Source: Ferdinandcohnia sp036962685 (lineage in GTDB: Bacteria > Bacillota > Bacilli > Bacillales > Bacillaceae_L). From it: 64,000 nucleotides of DNA. The stretch covers positions 62,001-126,000 of the forward strand of contig NZ_JBALOP010000055.1 of the NCBI RefSeq assembly GCF_036962685.1. Direction: 5' to 3'. A program made the position numbers and the translations under genes. The notes under the pieces were generated by a model that saw only the letters and a program-made list of their open reading frames with translations, was not told the DNA's origin and did no database searches. Shown here one piece after another: positions 1-9,126 of the stretch. Numbering within the stretch: position 1 is the stretch's first letter; every line of letters starts with the position of its first letter.

Positions 1-1492
1 CAACTAGAAGGATTCGATCTGGTATTTTATAGTCCGCAATTTTTTCCTTAATAAATTGTTTTAACTCTTTTTCCGTTACCTTCATACCTTGCTTTACACG
101 TATACAAGCACAGGATATTTCACCTAACACGGTATCTGGTAACCCTACAATTGCTATGTCCATTACTGCCGGGTGGGTATAGAAATATTCTTCTACTTCA
201 CGTGGATAAATGTTGTATCCACCCCTGATGATCATTTCTTTCTTTCTTCCAACTATTCGAATATAACCATTCTCATCCATAGTTGCGAGATCGCCAGTGT
301 AATACCAGCCATTTTCATCAATGACTTCATACGTTTTTTCCTGATTATTGAAATACCCTTTCATCAGACCAAAGCTTTGGCAGACCAGTTCACCTACTGT
401 ATTCATACCTACTTCATATCTGTTTTGGTCAACAATTTTAATCTCAACTCCTGGTAAAGCCCTACCGACTGTTTCCGCTCTCAAAATATCATCATCTTCA
501 AAGCCTGTTAGGGTAAGCGTTGGAGAGGTTTCCGTCATACCATAGCCGATGATGATATTACAGCCCATTTCCTTTCTAATCCTCTTAATAATTTCAACAG
601 GTGCTGGTGCTCCCCCCATTTCACCAGTTCGTAAGGAGGATAAATCGTAATTCTTAAATGATGGATGGTTTAATTCAAGAACAAACATGGTAGGCACACC
701 GGGATGAATGGTAACCTTTTCTTGTTCAATTAGAGATAAAGCTTTCTCTGGCTTAAAGGATTCCATTAAAACCATTCTGGCTCCGGAGGATATGGCTCGT
801 AAAACAAACATAAGACCCATGACATGAAAAACAGGTGTTGGCATTAAAAACACATCTTTCGGTGTACACTTCATCCAGTCTGCACCAGCTACAGCAGTAT
901 GTACCATATTTTTGTGTGTCAACATGGCACCTTTAGGTTTTCCAGTTGTTCCTGAAGTATAAAGGATGGCAAAGACATCTTCTTTGTGGTCAATAGGAAC
1001 ATTGGTAAACGGGTGAGCTTTCCCTACTTCAAGTAATCTATCATAGCCAATAACTTCGTCTCCCTCGAAACGAACCCCTATTAAATGTTCTAGAGAGTTT
1101 ATTTCCTGTTTTAGTCGGTTGTATTGTTCATAGTGATTTATGTTGTCAAACTCTTTGGGGAAGAATACTGCTTTAGCCCCCGAATTTTGAATAATATACT
1201 CGACTTCTTCTTTTCTAAAACGTGTATTAAATGGTATAAGAATCGCACCTAATTTTGCAATTGCAAAATCTATGACTATAAACTCATGCCAGTTAGGTAA
1301 GCTTACTGCAACCCGGTCACCCTTGTTAATTCCAAGTTGTTTAAGACTGCTTGCTATATATGTAGATTCCATATCTAACTCGGAGTAAGTCATTCGTCTC
1401 TTCCCATCAAAGATTACCTCGTTTTCGGGGGCTGACGAAGTGACCGCCTCAAGCAGACTTGAGACCGGCATATCATATCGATTTTCAAACAC
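1..1492 (-). CDS. acyl/aryl-CoA ligase, AMP-binding (3' end outside window)
   Basis: The frame is open from about 1587 to the window edge and encodes at least 497 residues of an ANL-superfamily acid-CoA ligase. The P-loop-like motif ILYTSGTTGKPKG, the GYGMTETSP adenylate motif, the YTGD motif and a C-terminal GRKKEMIIRGGYNIYPREVEE hinge are all readable. It should activate a carboxylic acid (fatty or aromatic) with ATP and CoA in the cytoplasm. About 20 residues after the last readable part (KIPDRILLV) are probably missing. I chose the GTG at 1492 because an AAGGATGGTGA sequence sits 7 nt upstream; in-frame GTG at 1540 and TTG at 1534 have no clear ribosome binding site. The substrate cannot be told. 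The thioesterase just upstream is a plausible partner. Confidence 0.85.
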   Translation of the reverse strand, partial: MFENRYDMPVSSLLEAVTSSAPENEVIFDGKRRMTYSELDMESTYIASSLKQLGINKGDRVAVSLPNWHEFIVIDFAIAKLGAILIPFNTRFRKEEVEYIIQNSGAKAVFFPKEFDNINHYEQYNRLKQEINSLEHLIGVRFEGDEVIGYDRLLEVGKAHPFTNVPIDHKEDVFAILYTSGTTGKPKGAMLTHKNMVHTAVAGADWMKCTPKDVFLMPTPVFHVMGLMFVLRAISSGARMVLMESFKPEKALSLIEQEKVTIHPGVPTMFVLELNHPSFKNYDLSSLRTGEMGGAPAPVEIIKRIRKEMGCNIIIGYGMTETSPTLTLTGFEDDDILRAETVGRALPGVEIKIVDQNRYEVGMNTVGELVCQSFGLMKGYFNNQEKTYEVIDENGWYYTGDLATMDENGYIRIVGRKKEMIIRGGYNIYPREVEEYFYTHPAVMDIAIVGLPDTVLGEISCACIRVKQGMKVTEKELKQFIKEKIADYKIPDRILLV

Positions 1493-1764
1493 GAAAGAGT
1501 CACCATCCTTACAATTTATTGTAATCGTTTTCAAATTCACAGAAATTACTAAGTCCAAATTGATCGTTGAATATTTTCTTCTATATTACCTAAACTAGGT
1601 CTATATATCTAAAATTTCAAATGTTCTGATACCTTATTTTAATTATAGGTGATGAAATTTCAAAAGAATACCAACACGATAAACGAAAAAGCATTAGCAT
1701 TTTCATCAGATTTGCGGAAAAATAATATGTTTTCCGTTACATTCTTTCAATGCATACTAAAATA
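1493..1764. other. upstream region of the CoA ligase gene
   Basis: AT-rich gap with no convincing gene. On the minus strand a TATAAT (plus-strand ATTATA at 1642-1647) could be the -10 of the CoA ligase promoter; no good -35 is visible at 16-18 bp. No operator-like palindrome stands out. Confidence 0.4.
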
Positions 1765-1788
1765 GGGTGACCGCCTTTGGAGTCACCC
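1765..1788 (-). terminator. terminator of thioesterase gene
   Basis: GGGTGAC and GTCACCC form a 7-bp stem with a 10-nt loop; on the minus strand it is followed by TATTTTAG. It lies 31 bp after the thioesterase stop codon. Confidence 0.65.
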
Positions 1789-1819
1789 CTAAGAAAAAAC
1801 CTTAGAAAAGTACATTTCA

Positions 1820-2266
1820 TTAGTTAGTATTTGAAATGACATTGCTTTGTTGAATGATCTCGCTCGCCATAATTGCTTTTCTAATAGGCTCGGGAATTGA
1901 AATGGCTTTTAGGTTATCTTCAGAGATGCTTGCGACCGCACGAATCTGATAGCCATTCGCAATTTGCTTATCGTCTTTATAAAACTCATGTACAAAATGG
2001 ATGACTTTATCACGCATTTCACGAATCGTGGTTTCAATGACTACATCGTCCTCAAAATATAGAGGCTTTTGAAAAGTACACTTGGACTCAAGTAAAGGTA
2101 TACCTATTCTTTCATCTCTAACTAATTTTGATAATGGAAAACCGATACTTTCAAAATAATAATGTGCTGCCTGATCCATCCATTTATAAAAATTAGGGGA
2201 AAATACAATCCCTGCCGCATCGGTATCCCCCCACTCCACCCTAAAGTGATATTTGTGCACCTTCAT
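1820..2266 (-). CDS. hot-dog acyl-CoA thioesterase, 4HBT/YbgC family
   Basis: 148 residues, normal for the 4-hydroxybenzoyl-CoA thioesterase family. The N-terminus carries the family signature: WGDTDAAGIVFSPNFYKWMD, with the catalytic-type Asp in the position used by 4HBT/YbgC enzymes, followed by the long hot-dog helix. It should hydrolyse an acyl- or aroyl-CoA to free acid and CoA in the cytoplasm. The ATG at 2266 has GAGGG 7 nt upstream. It lies directly upstream of the CoA ligase in the same orientation, but a hairpin at 1765-1788 separates them, so co-transcription is probably partial. The window also holds two further CoA ligases at 53.8-61 kb; a role in the same acid metabolism is only a guess. 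Confidence 0.85.
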   Translation of the reverse strand: MKVHKYHFRVEWGDTDAAGIVFSPNFYKWMDQAAHYYFESIGFPLSKLVRDERIGIPLLESKCTFQKPLYFEDDVVIETTIREMRDKVIHFVHEFYKDDKQIANGYQIRAVASISEDNLKAISIPEPIRKAIMASEIIQQSNVISNTN

Positions 2267-2378
2267 TTCATAACCCTCACAATCTTTTTCGTATTCTTCC
2301 TTCTATAATAGTACTTAATAGTTTCATTTGCTACATTGACGTTTCTCCATATGGAACAAAAGTGTAAGAAGAGTAAAA

Positions 2379-2403
2379 AGAGGCTGCACTAGGTGCAACC
2401 TCT
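2379..2403 (-). terminator. terminator of the long glycan operon
   Basis: AGAGG(C)TGCAC pairs with GTGCA(A)CCTCT (11-bp arms, one mismatch, 3-nt loop) and is followed on the minus strand by TTTTTAC. It lies 58 bp beyond the SGNH hydrolase stop, the last gene of the operon that starts at 17799. Confidence 0.75.
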
Positions 2404-2460
2404 GACCTTTCAAAAAAGTAAATTTAGGGACTCATCAACTAAAACTTAAATCCAAGTATT

Positions 2461-3078
2461 TTATTTAAATAGATCTTTTGTTGCACATATCCATGTTTTT
2501 GCCATTAGCATATTACCCGCGGTGTTCATATGTACACCGTCAATTGTAAGTGGAAAGTCTTTCTTATGTTGCAAGAACGTAATAAATGCCTGATGGGTTG
2601 GAACGACAACTGCGTAATATTTTTTAGCTAATCTATGGATGATTTCAATATAAGGTCTTAGCAAGATATTTCCTTTTCCCTGAATATCCTCCGATATCAC
2701 CGTAGGCTCCATTAAAACGATTGAAGCTTTGGTTTTTTGCTTAATATTATTAAGTAGATGTTCTAACACTTCTTCGAATTGTTGCGGTAACACTTGTTCT
2801 ATTTCAGGAGAATCCACTTGTCTCCAAACATCATTGATACCAATTGAAATTGAAGCTATATCCGGTTGAAAGGAAATGACATCGTGCTCCCACCGAACAG
2901 CCAAGTCTGTAACACGATTTCCGCTAATCCCTTTGTTTATAATTTCCAAATCTCTATCTGGATTAGTAACCTTCAAGTAATCATGAAGCAAACGTACATA
3001 TCCAGTTCCAATCGGATCACTCTCGCTAATGCCCCACCACGTGATACTATCACCAATAAAGACAATTCGTTGTTTCAT
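2461..3078 (-). CDS. SGNH/GDSL hydrolase (probable carbohydrate esterase)
   Basis: 205 residues. All four SGNH blocks are present: GDSITWWG (nucleophile Ser near residue 10), GISGNRV (oxyanion Gly), GINDVW (Asn) and DGVHMN near residues 182-187 (Asp/His). There is no signal peptide, so it works inside the cell, probably removing acetyl or other acyl groups from imported sugars. The ATG overlaps the stop of the preceding gene (ATGA), and GGAGGGAG stands upstream. Its place at the end of a glycosidase operon supports a role as deacylase, but the ester is unknown. Confidence 0.85.
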   Translation of the reverse strand: MKQRIVFIGDSITWWGISESDPIGTGYVRLLHDYLKVTNPDRDLEIINKGISGNRVTDLAVRWEHDVISFQPDIASISIGINDVWRQVDSPEIEQVLPQQFEEVLEHLLNNIKQKTKASIVLMEPTVISEDIQGKGNILLRPYIEIIHRLAKKYYAVVVPTHQAFITFLQHKKDFPLTIDGVHMNTAGNMLMAKTWICATKDLFK

Positions 3079-4658
3079 GCTCTCCCTCCTACATCTACTT
3101 TATCATTCCATTGGTGTAAGTAATCCTCTAGCTTTTCACACACATAATTCAGATAAAAAGCAATCAGGCTAAAGGGATCTTTCATTTCTAAATCCGAGTG
3201 GACCTTCAATTGTTCGAGCTCTCTTTTCCAACGCTTTAAGTCAGAGATAATTAAATGTAGATCATCAAAACTTTCAACTTTTTCAGGATCTATCAGCCGG
3301 CTCGGAAATAATGGCACATTCCATTTCGATACTTCCGAAAGCGCTGATTCCAGTTTTTCAAGAACTTCTTTGACAAACTTTTGATGCTCATGAAAGATGG
3401 AATAAAAGTCTTCTTCAATGTCTTCAATAGAATCACCCCACGTTAATCGTGCAAAATAATAACTGTTCATTAACTGTAAAGATTCCCATGGAAAGTTAAA
3501 ATCTATTTGTTTGGCATTTTCCTTTGGTAGATATGGAACAATGAGGTTGACCATTTGTTTAATTCCAAGCTTGGAGTAGACTTCAATATCTTCATGAATT
3601 CGATGAAATAACGGTGGAAATAGATCACCTAACATAAAGTGATCGCTATAATATTCAAAAATCGTTATTTCTTGTTGAGAGGCTTTCGTTACATGACACC
3701 ATTTTTGTAAAGCCTTAAATGCTCTTTCCTCATTCGTAAAAGATTGCTGATAATTCCTACCCCAATAGGCGAATAACGTATTTACTGTTTTAGAACTATC
3801 CAAATTACCTGGTAACTCTAACATATCCCAAGATAATCCCGCATTGTAAGCTATATGTTCTACTTCAATTCTGGGAATCTGATTTTTTACTTGTTCAGTA
3901 AATTCAATGTAACGGGCTAAAAAGTGATCGTCATCCTCTATCCCAAAATCGGCTGGCCATAAAGATAGTCGGCTGACAGAAGGTGTTTCTATAACATAAT
4001 TATTTATTTTTTCAATTAGCAAGCCTTTCCAGCTATCATCAGAAAAATCAATCTGTTTTTTTTCTGAAACTGAGATACTTTTTAATAAGTAGTGCATACT
4101 ATGTCCGCCAATTGTAATAGTCAGTCCACGCTTTTCAATCTCTTTTTCTACTACATGTTGTACTTTGTCCCATAGCATAAACGTAAAAAACAGTTCATTC
4201 AGATAGTGTTTCGCTGCCCAATCGATTACTTTTAGTAGAAATGAAATATCATCATAATTTTCAATAACTAAGCCTCTTCTTACCATTTTTCCGCTATGGA
4301 TTTCTGACTTTATAAAACAAACTTCCTTGTACTCGCTTTTTTCTTTAGATAAAAAGTTAACCCACTTATATCCAAAAAACTTTTTACAGATATGATAAAC
4401 ACCATAAAGTACAGATCTCGCATTTGATCCGATAATATAAATCTCGCTTCCCTTTTGAACAAATCGAAAAAAATCCCCTATGGGTTCATCTTTAAATTCA
4501 GATTGTTTTATTAAGCCCTGTTCAAAAAAATCTTGTTCCAGTCCTAACACAAATGAATAAGAAATGTCCTGCCCGACCCGAGCTGTATACTTAAGCAACT
4601 CTTCTTTTGCAAATAGAATTGGTTTATCATAATTTAGAATGCTACATGAAACCGCCAT
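3075..4658 (-). CDS. putative glycoside hydrolase, GH67/GH20-like (DUF4838-like)
   Basis: 527 residues without signal peptide. I chose the ATG at 4658 because AAGGAGG lies 6-7 nt upstream; the frame stays open to 4763 but that part overlaps the preceding gene. Residues 1-120 look like the N-terminal domain shared by GH67 alpha-glucuronidases and GH20 enzymes (FAKEELLKYTARVG, then GSNARSVLYGVYHICKK). The rest resembles the uncharacterised barrel of DUF4838-type proteins (IFEYYSDHFMLGD near residues 330-345). I cannot point with confidence to a catalytic acid pair. It is translationally close to the alpha/alpha-barrel gene upstream (11-bp gap) and overlaps the SGNH gene. Likely an intracellular exo-acting enzyme or binding protein for oligosaccharides; the substrate is unknown. 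Confidence 0.6.
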   Translation of the reverse strand: MAVSCSILNYDKPILFAKEELLKYTARVGQDISYSFVLGLEQDFFEQGLIKQSEFKDEPIGDFFRFVQKGSEIYIIGSNARSVLYGVYHICKKFFGYKWVNFLSKEKSEYKEVCFIKSEIHSGKMVRRGLVIENYDDISFLLKVIDWAAKHYLNELFFTFMLWDKVQHVVEKEIEKRGLTITIGGHSMHYLLKSISVSEKKQIDFSDDSWKGLLIEKINNYVIETPSVSRLSLWPADFGIEDDDHFLARYIEFTEQVKNQIPRIEVEHIAYNAGLSWDMLELPGNLDSSKTVNTLFAYWGRNYQQSFTNEERAFKALQKWCHVTKASQQEITIFEYYSDHFMLGDLFPPLFHRIHEDIEVYSKLGIKQMVNLIVPYLPKENAKQIDFNFPWESLQLMNSYYFARLTWGDSIEDIEEDFYSIFHEHQKFVKEVLEKLESALSEVSKWNVPLFPSRLIDPEKVESFDDLHLIISDLKRWKRELEQLKVHSDLEMKDPFSLIAFYLNYVCEKLEDYLHQWNDKVDVGGRA

Positions 4659-4669
4659 ATTGTACCTCC

Positions 4670-6511
4670 TTACTCTAGTAGCGCTTGATTTAATTCCCTT
4701 AAAATTAGACCTGAAAGGATAATGGCATTCGTCCAACCACTTTCTATCACATATGCACCCCATCCAGTGTCACCATTATTGCCAAAATACTCCTCACCAT
4801 CTAAATGAAAAGAACGCATCCAGCCACCATTAAATTCCTTTTTAGGAGAAATGATTTGAATGCTGGATAAAAACCGAACCAGTTTCTCATTAACCTCTTT
4901 TACCGCTGGGTCCCCAGTTGCTTTCCAAGCCTCCCATGTATTCATGAGTAAGAAGTTATTCGTATACAATTGATCTGCAATCCCTTCATTATTCATTCGG
5001 AACACACCCGTATCCTCTGTACCATATCGTTCGGGATCTGGATTATCACTTTCCTCAATTCCACCAAGTTCATGTTGATTGTCGACTAAGTAATCAAGAA
5101 TTTCATATAATCCTTTCCGAACGGTATCATCCTTTGTAACACCATACAATTGAGCTAAGGATAATAAGAATCTACTATATCCGGCCGTTTTACTATACAT
5201 GAACTTCAAATCACGTTTATTCTCAAGCATTGTTAACGTGCCTTGATAAGCAGTTTGTAAAAACAGTTCATCCTTTGAAACATAATAGGCTTGGATAAAG
5301 GCAGCATGGGCAATCGATTCAAAATGAGGGTTCATACTAGCCAGGGTTGAATTTTTGAAATAAGCAGTGCCATTGTCAATTAGTTCTTGTTCACGAATAC
5401 ATTCCAATCGCAGTCCATTTTTATTTTGCGTTTGTAAAAGAGCATAGGCCGTTAATAAGCCCCTCTCTTTATATATTTGTTTACCTGATTTACGGTATAA
5501 ATATAATAGAACCAATGCTACCCAACTATTATCATCCGAGAATAGTTGATCTGGTTTATTCCTCGGGCTTTGAAACCATTTCCAAAAACCATATGTACCT
5601 GAACCCGGATCTGTATCCTGATAGCCCTCTTCAAATAAGTAGTTTAGTAAATTATGAGATTTTTCTACCCATTTACGTTCCTTCTTATATTCTCCGTATA
5701 GGTAAAATAAAAGTGCAGTATGTGCGTGACAATCTGGTCGAAAATCCATACTAATGTCGCTTCGAATCGAATGGACATTTTCATAAACTCCGAGACTTCC
5801 ATCTTCCTTAGGTAAAATACCAGAGTTTAAAAACCAACTCATACCCTTATCAATTGTTTTTTCAATATCAAATTCCTTTGAAGGTTGAATTATCGGTTGC
5901 ATAAACCTAAGTGGCACATGATACTCCATTTGAAGCCATTTGATAACATGGTTCCATAACCAATTTGGTCGTAATGTCCAAATCTGTTCATTCCCTAAAA
6001 AGGAAAACGACGAAAAAACGGATTTCCCTTTCCCATGTTTTTTCACAACTATTCCAGGGTATTTCCCAACTTCATCAGTTATATGGGTCTCTTCAAAATG
6101 ACCGATATCCAGAAGTCTTTCCGTGTCAAAGGTAAATCCTGTTAAAAAGGGACCTTGCCAATCAAGGAGCTGACCTTTTTTGCAATATTGGCTATCAGTC
6201 GTGATCACTAGTTTTTCTAAACGACGATTAGTCACTGGAAAGTCCTGCTTGAATCCAAAAAGGCGAGACGATGGAAAGTCATTACAATTGATAAGCTCAC
6301 CATATAAAGTCCCTCCTTGTTGTACAAAATCCCAAAGTGTTTCTAGCATTTCATACGATAATTTCATTGGCGTCCCATTGTCATTACCATTAATAAAGAT
6401 AAACGAATATTGACTAAGGTTCTGTTGTAAAAGTTGATTGATATCTGAAAAATAATGATTGAATTTAACAAAGCTTTTCATTTGCATACTTTTGTCAACG
6501 AGAGCGATCAA
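4670..6511 (-). CDS. six-hairpin (alpha/alpha) glycosidase-like protein
   Basis: 613 residues, TTG start at 6511 with GGAGTGG upstream; the in-frame ATGs at 6487 and 6481 have no ribosome binding site. Residues 1-200 look like a glutamine-amidotransferase-like flavodoxin fold as found in some glycosidases (FIFINGNDNGTP, LWDFVQQGGTLYG). From about 215 to the end the protein is helical, with repeats typical of (alpha/alpha)6 barrels of six-hairpin glycosidases (FRPDCHAHTALLFYLYGEY, DDNSWVALVLLYLYRK, EDTGVFRMNNEGIADQLY, NNGDTGWGAYVIESGWTNA). No signal peptide. It resembles the barrel of GH88/GH105-like or epimerase enzymes, but no family is certain. Predicted to process an oligosaccharide in the cytoplasm. 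Confidence 0.55.
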   Translation of the reverse strand: MIALVDKSMQMKSFVKFNHYFSDINQLLQQNLSQYSFIFINGNDNGTPMKLSYEMLETLWDFVQQGGTLYGELINCNDFPSSRLFGFKQDFPVTNRRLEKLVITTDSQYCKKGQLLDWQGPFLTGFTFDTERLLDIGHFEETHITDEVGKYPGIVVKKHGKGKSVFSSFSFLGNEQIWTLRPNWLWNHVIKWLQMEYHVPLRFMQPIIQPSKEFDIEKTIDKGMSWFLNSGILPKEDGSLGVYENVHSIRSDISMDFRPDCHAHTALLFYLYGEYKKERKWVEKSHNLLNYLFEEGYQDTDPGSGTYGFWKWFQSPRNKPDQLFSDDNSWVALVLLYLYRKSGKQIYKERGLLTAYALLQTQNKNGLRLECIREQELIDNGTAYFKNSTLASMNPHFESIAHAAFIQAYYVSKDELFLQTAYQGTLTMLENKRDLKFMYSKTAGYSRFLLSLAQLYGVTKDDTVRKGLYEILDYLVDNQHELGGIEESDNPDPERYGTEDTGVFRMNNEGIADQLYTNNFLLMNTWEAWKATGDPAVKEVNEKLVRFLSSIQIISPKKEFNGGWMRSFHLDGEEYFGNNGDTGWGAYVIESGWTNAIILSGLILRELNQALLE

Positions 6512-6539
6512 TACGTATCCACTCCACTCTTTAACTTAA

Positions 6540-8117
6540 TCATATTTTATGAACTTTTGGCCACTCGAGTTCAATTCCAGCCTTCACTAACCGCGACTGA
6601 AAATCCTTTCGTTTTTCTTCCAGATTTCTGACTTCATGTGGCAAAATACTATGTTCAATACAATAGGCCGCGAGATGGCCTGCAGCTTCCCCGATATTCC
6701 ATTCCACTGGATGCAGTCGATAACAGCCATTTGTCAGATGAGTGGTCCCGATATTCTTACTCGCAGGCAATAAATTTTGAACACGGATAGGTATTAAACT
6801 GCCAAGCGGAATTTGGAATGGATGGGCTGAAATATCAATATATGTATCCATACCTGTACTCGGATGAAGATCTAAACGGTAGCTCCCAATCCCTACGCTA
6901 TCGTCAAAATAAGTAGCACTTTCTTTCCCCTTAATTTCACCACTGATATGCTGTTCCTTCACTGTAAATTGTGCTTTAATTCTTCGTGATTCACGGATAT
7001 ATGGGTACATTGCTAAACCATCTTCTGTTCCTAAAATATCTTTTCTTAACCGTATACCAGGATACCCTTTGCCACCATCTGGACGAGGTGCCTCCGTTTG
7101 CATCCAATAAAGAAGAGACAAACTTAACTGTTTGGCATTATATAGATGCTTTTCTTTCTCGTCATCGGATACATCAATGATAGGACCTAACCAATAATCA
7201 TTTTGCGGCCAATTAACAATTGTAATATCACTTTGAAACGTACCTGGTTCAAAATGATTTTTATCGATAATTCGACGGTAATTCCATAATGAAAAGCGAT
7301 TTGCTTCGTAAAATAACGAGTACTCAATCGGTTCCAATGTATGAGGCACTAGTCCCCACCAGCTTAATTGCTTGGCTGGCCAAAATTCAGCCTGGTAGTT
7401 TTTCCAAAATTCATATTGAACAGGCTTCTCAATAGTATGATCTTCGCCTTCAATATGATCAATCGCAAAACAATAGGTAAATGCCTGCATATTAAAGGGG
7501 TCTGCATCCTTTGCTGCATGAGCTTCACCTGTTTCGTTCCGTGATTCAGCTCCAATGACATACTCAACACCGGCAAGTGGTAAGACATCTCCCATTTCCG
7601 TTGCATCTAAAAAATACTTTCCTTTTAACAGGTAGGAGTGCCCAGTACTTGAATGCTGAACAGTAACTGTTTGTACCTGATCTTGTTCAGTTTCTGCTTG
7701 AATGATATTATACTCTGTTAATAACGTTAGCTTTCCATTGCTTATATACGGAGCTAGCATGTCGTAAAGCACCCTTAATGCAACTCTTGGCTCGTGACTA
7801 ATTTTGCTGACAATAGCATTACCAGGATTAAATTGATCATTCGTTCGTTCGAAGGATTTTACTGAAAAATTAGTATGATAGTATTCTCTTATTTTTCTTC
7901 GGAATTTCCGATAGCTTCTCGTTGCTCCAAAGCTTTCAATCCAAGGATGCTCATCTGGTGGGACCCCTTGGTTTGTTAATTGACCACCAATCCACTTCGT
8001 CTCCTCGGTTAAAACCACGTTTTTTCCAGATTGTAAAGCAGATAATGCAGTAGCACATCCTCCGAGACCTCCACCAATAATCACTATATCTGCCTGTAGT
8101 TCTTTTGAGACTGTCAA
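6540..8117 (-). CDS. FAD-dependent oxidoreductase (FAD_oxidored family)
   Basis: 525 residues, TTG start at 8117 preceded by GAGGTGATG. The dinucleotide fold IIGGGLGGCATAL is at residues 14-26, followed by the family block WIGGQLTNQGVPPDEHPWIE, and a C-terminal block (RLHPVEWNIGEAAGHLAAYC) that closes the FAD site. Members of this family (PF12831) often lie in carbohydrate clusters of Bacillales and planctomycetes and mostly have no known reaction. A distant paralogue (531 residues) lies at 25912-27507, under its own copy of the same regulatory element. A sugar or sugar-acid oxidation is a reasonable guess. Confidence 0.8.
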   Translation of the reverse strand: MTVSKELQADIVIIGGGLGGCATALSALQSGKNVVLTEETKWIGGQLTNQGVPPDEHPWIESFGATRSYRKFRRKIREYYHTNFSVKSFERTNDQFNPGNAIVSKISHEPRVALRVLYDMLAPYISNGKLTLLTEYNIIQAETEQDQVQTVTVQHSSTGHSYLLKGKYFLDATEMGDVLPLAGVEYVIGAESRNETGEAHAAKDADPFNMQAFTYCFAIDHIEGEDHTIEKPVQYEFWKNYQAEFWPAKQLSWWGLVPHTLEPIEYSLFYEANRFSLWNYRRIIDKNHFEPGTFQSDITIVNWPQNDYWLGPIIDVSDDEKEKHLYNAKQLSLSLLYWMQTEAPRPDGGKGYPGIRLRKDILGTEDGLAMYPYIRESRRIKAQFTVKEQHISGEIKGKESATYFDDSVGIGSYRLDLHPSTGMDTYIDISAHPFQIPLGSLIPIRVQNLLPASKNIGTTHLTNGCYRLHPVEWNIGEAAGHLAAYCIEHSILPHEVRNLEEKRKDFQSRLVKAGIELEWPKVHKI

Positions 8118-8151
8118 TACATCACCTCATTTTTGTCCAGTTTACATGTGA

Positions 8152-9126
8152 TTAAATCAATTTTACGGGTGTTTTTTTCTCGAAAGATTGATAGGCTGCT
8201 AATGCCACTTCTACCGCTTTCAATCCTGATTGCCCTGTTGCTAGTGGGGATCTTCCTTCTTTAATACTAGCAACGAAATCCTCAATCAGGCCAGCGTCCA
8301 TATCATCTCCCCAGCCAACCCACTTGACCCCATCCTGATTGGAGTAGAAATCGATTTTTTGGGAAAACGCGTCAATCTTTAAAGTGCCATTGGTACCGAT
8401 AATTTCCATTGTTACATCGCCCCAGGTAGGATAGGAACTATTTCTTGACCAACTGCAATCTAGAGAGGCAAACATTCCGTTTGTAAATTCCATTGTAAGA
8501 ATTCCACAATCATCTATCGGATGGTCAATATAGACATTCCCAATTTCAGCGTAAACTTCTTTCACTTCTGCCTCTGTAAACCACCTCATAATATCGACAA
8601 CATGAACCGTATGGTCAAGTACCGCGCCACCACCCGATTTCTCCTTATCAATAAACCAGCCCCCAGGATTGGTTCCCCGATTTGTTCCTTTAATGGCTAA
8701 AATATCCCCTAATACTCCTTCTTCAATCGCTTTTTTAGCTTGTTGAATTGGTGTATTAAATCGGACAGGAAAAGCTGTTCCCAACAGAACTCCGTGCTTT
8801 TCACATACACTAATCATTTCTTCTATATCTTTTACATTGGTGGCTAATGGTTTTTCACATAAAACATGCTTCCCCGCTTTAGCTGCAGAAATTACATGCT
8901 GATGGTGAAAACTGTTTTCGGATGTCACAATAACTGCATCAAGATCAGTATCAAGTAAATCCTGATAATTTTTATAATAAACTGTATCAAAAAGCTGTGA
9001 GTATTTCTTGCCTCTTTCTTCATTTTCATCGGCGATACCAGATAATGTGACACCTTCCATGTCTATTATAACGGATGCATAACTATTGGCATGCATATGG
9101 GCAAAGCTAATGATTCCAATCTTCAT
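8152..9126 (-). CDS. Gfo/Idh/MocA oxidoreductase (first of three)
   Basis: 324 residues. An N-terminal NAD(P)-binding fold (KIGIISFAHMHANSYASVI) is followed by the family signature AGKHVLCEKPLATN near residue 90 and a C-terminal beta-sheet domain with GGGAVLDHTVHVVDIMRW. It should oxidise or reduce a sugar or cyclitol, often at C3 in glycoside-processing relatives. Its ATG overlaps the stop of the next upstream gene (ATGA), and GGGGGAG precedes it. With the neighbouring Gfo/Idh gene it forms a translationally coupled pair, suggesting consecutive or opposing redox steps on the same sugar. Confidence 0.9.
   Translation of the reverse strand: MKIGIISFAHMHANSYASVIIDMEGVTLSGIADENEERGKKYSQLFDTVYYKNYQDLLDTDLDAVIVTSENSFHHQHVISAAKAGKHVLCEKPLATNVKDIEEMISVCEKHGVLLGTAFPVRFNTPIQQAKKAIEEGVLGDILAIKGTNRGTNPGGWFIDKEKSGGGAVLDHTVHVVDIMRWFTEAEVKEVYAEIGNVYIDHPIDDCGILTMEFTNGMFASLDCSWSRNSSYPTWGDVTMEIIGTNGTLKIDAFSQKIDFYSNQDGVKWVGWGDDMDAGLIEDFVASIKEGRSPLATGQSGLKAVEVALAAYQSFEKKTPVKLI

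Noticed and set aside
4659..4763. Longer N-terminus for the GH67/GH20-like gene
   Set aside because: Overlaps the preceding gene by about 95 bp, while ATG 4658 has a perfect AAGGAGG site.
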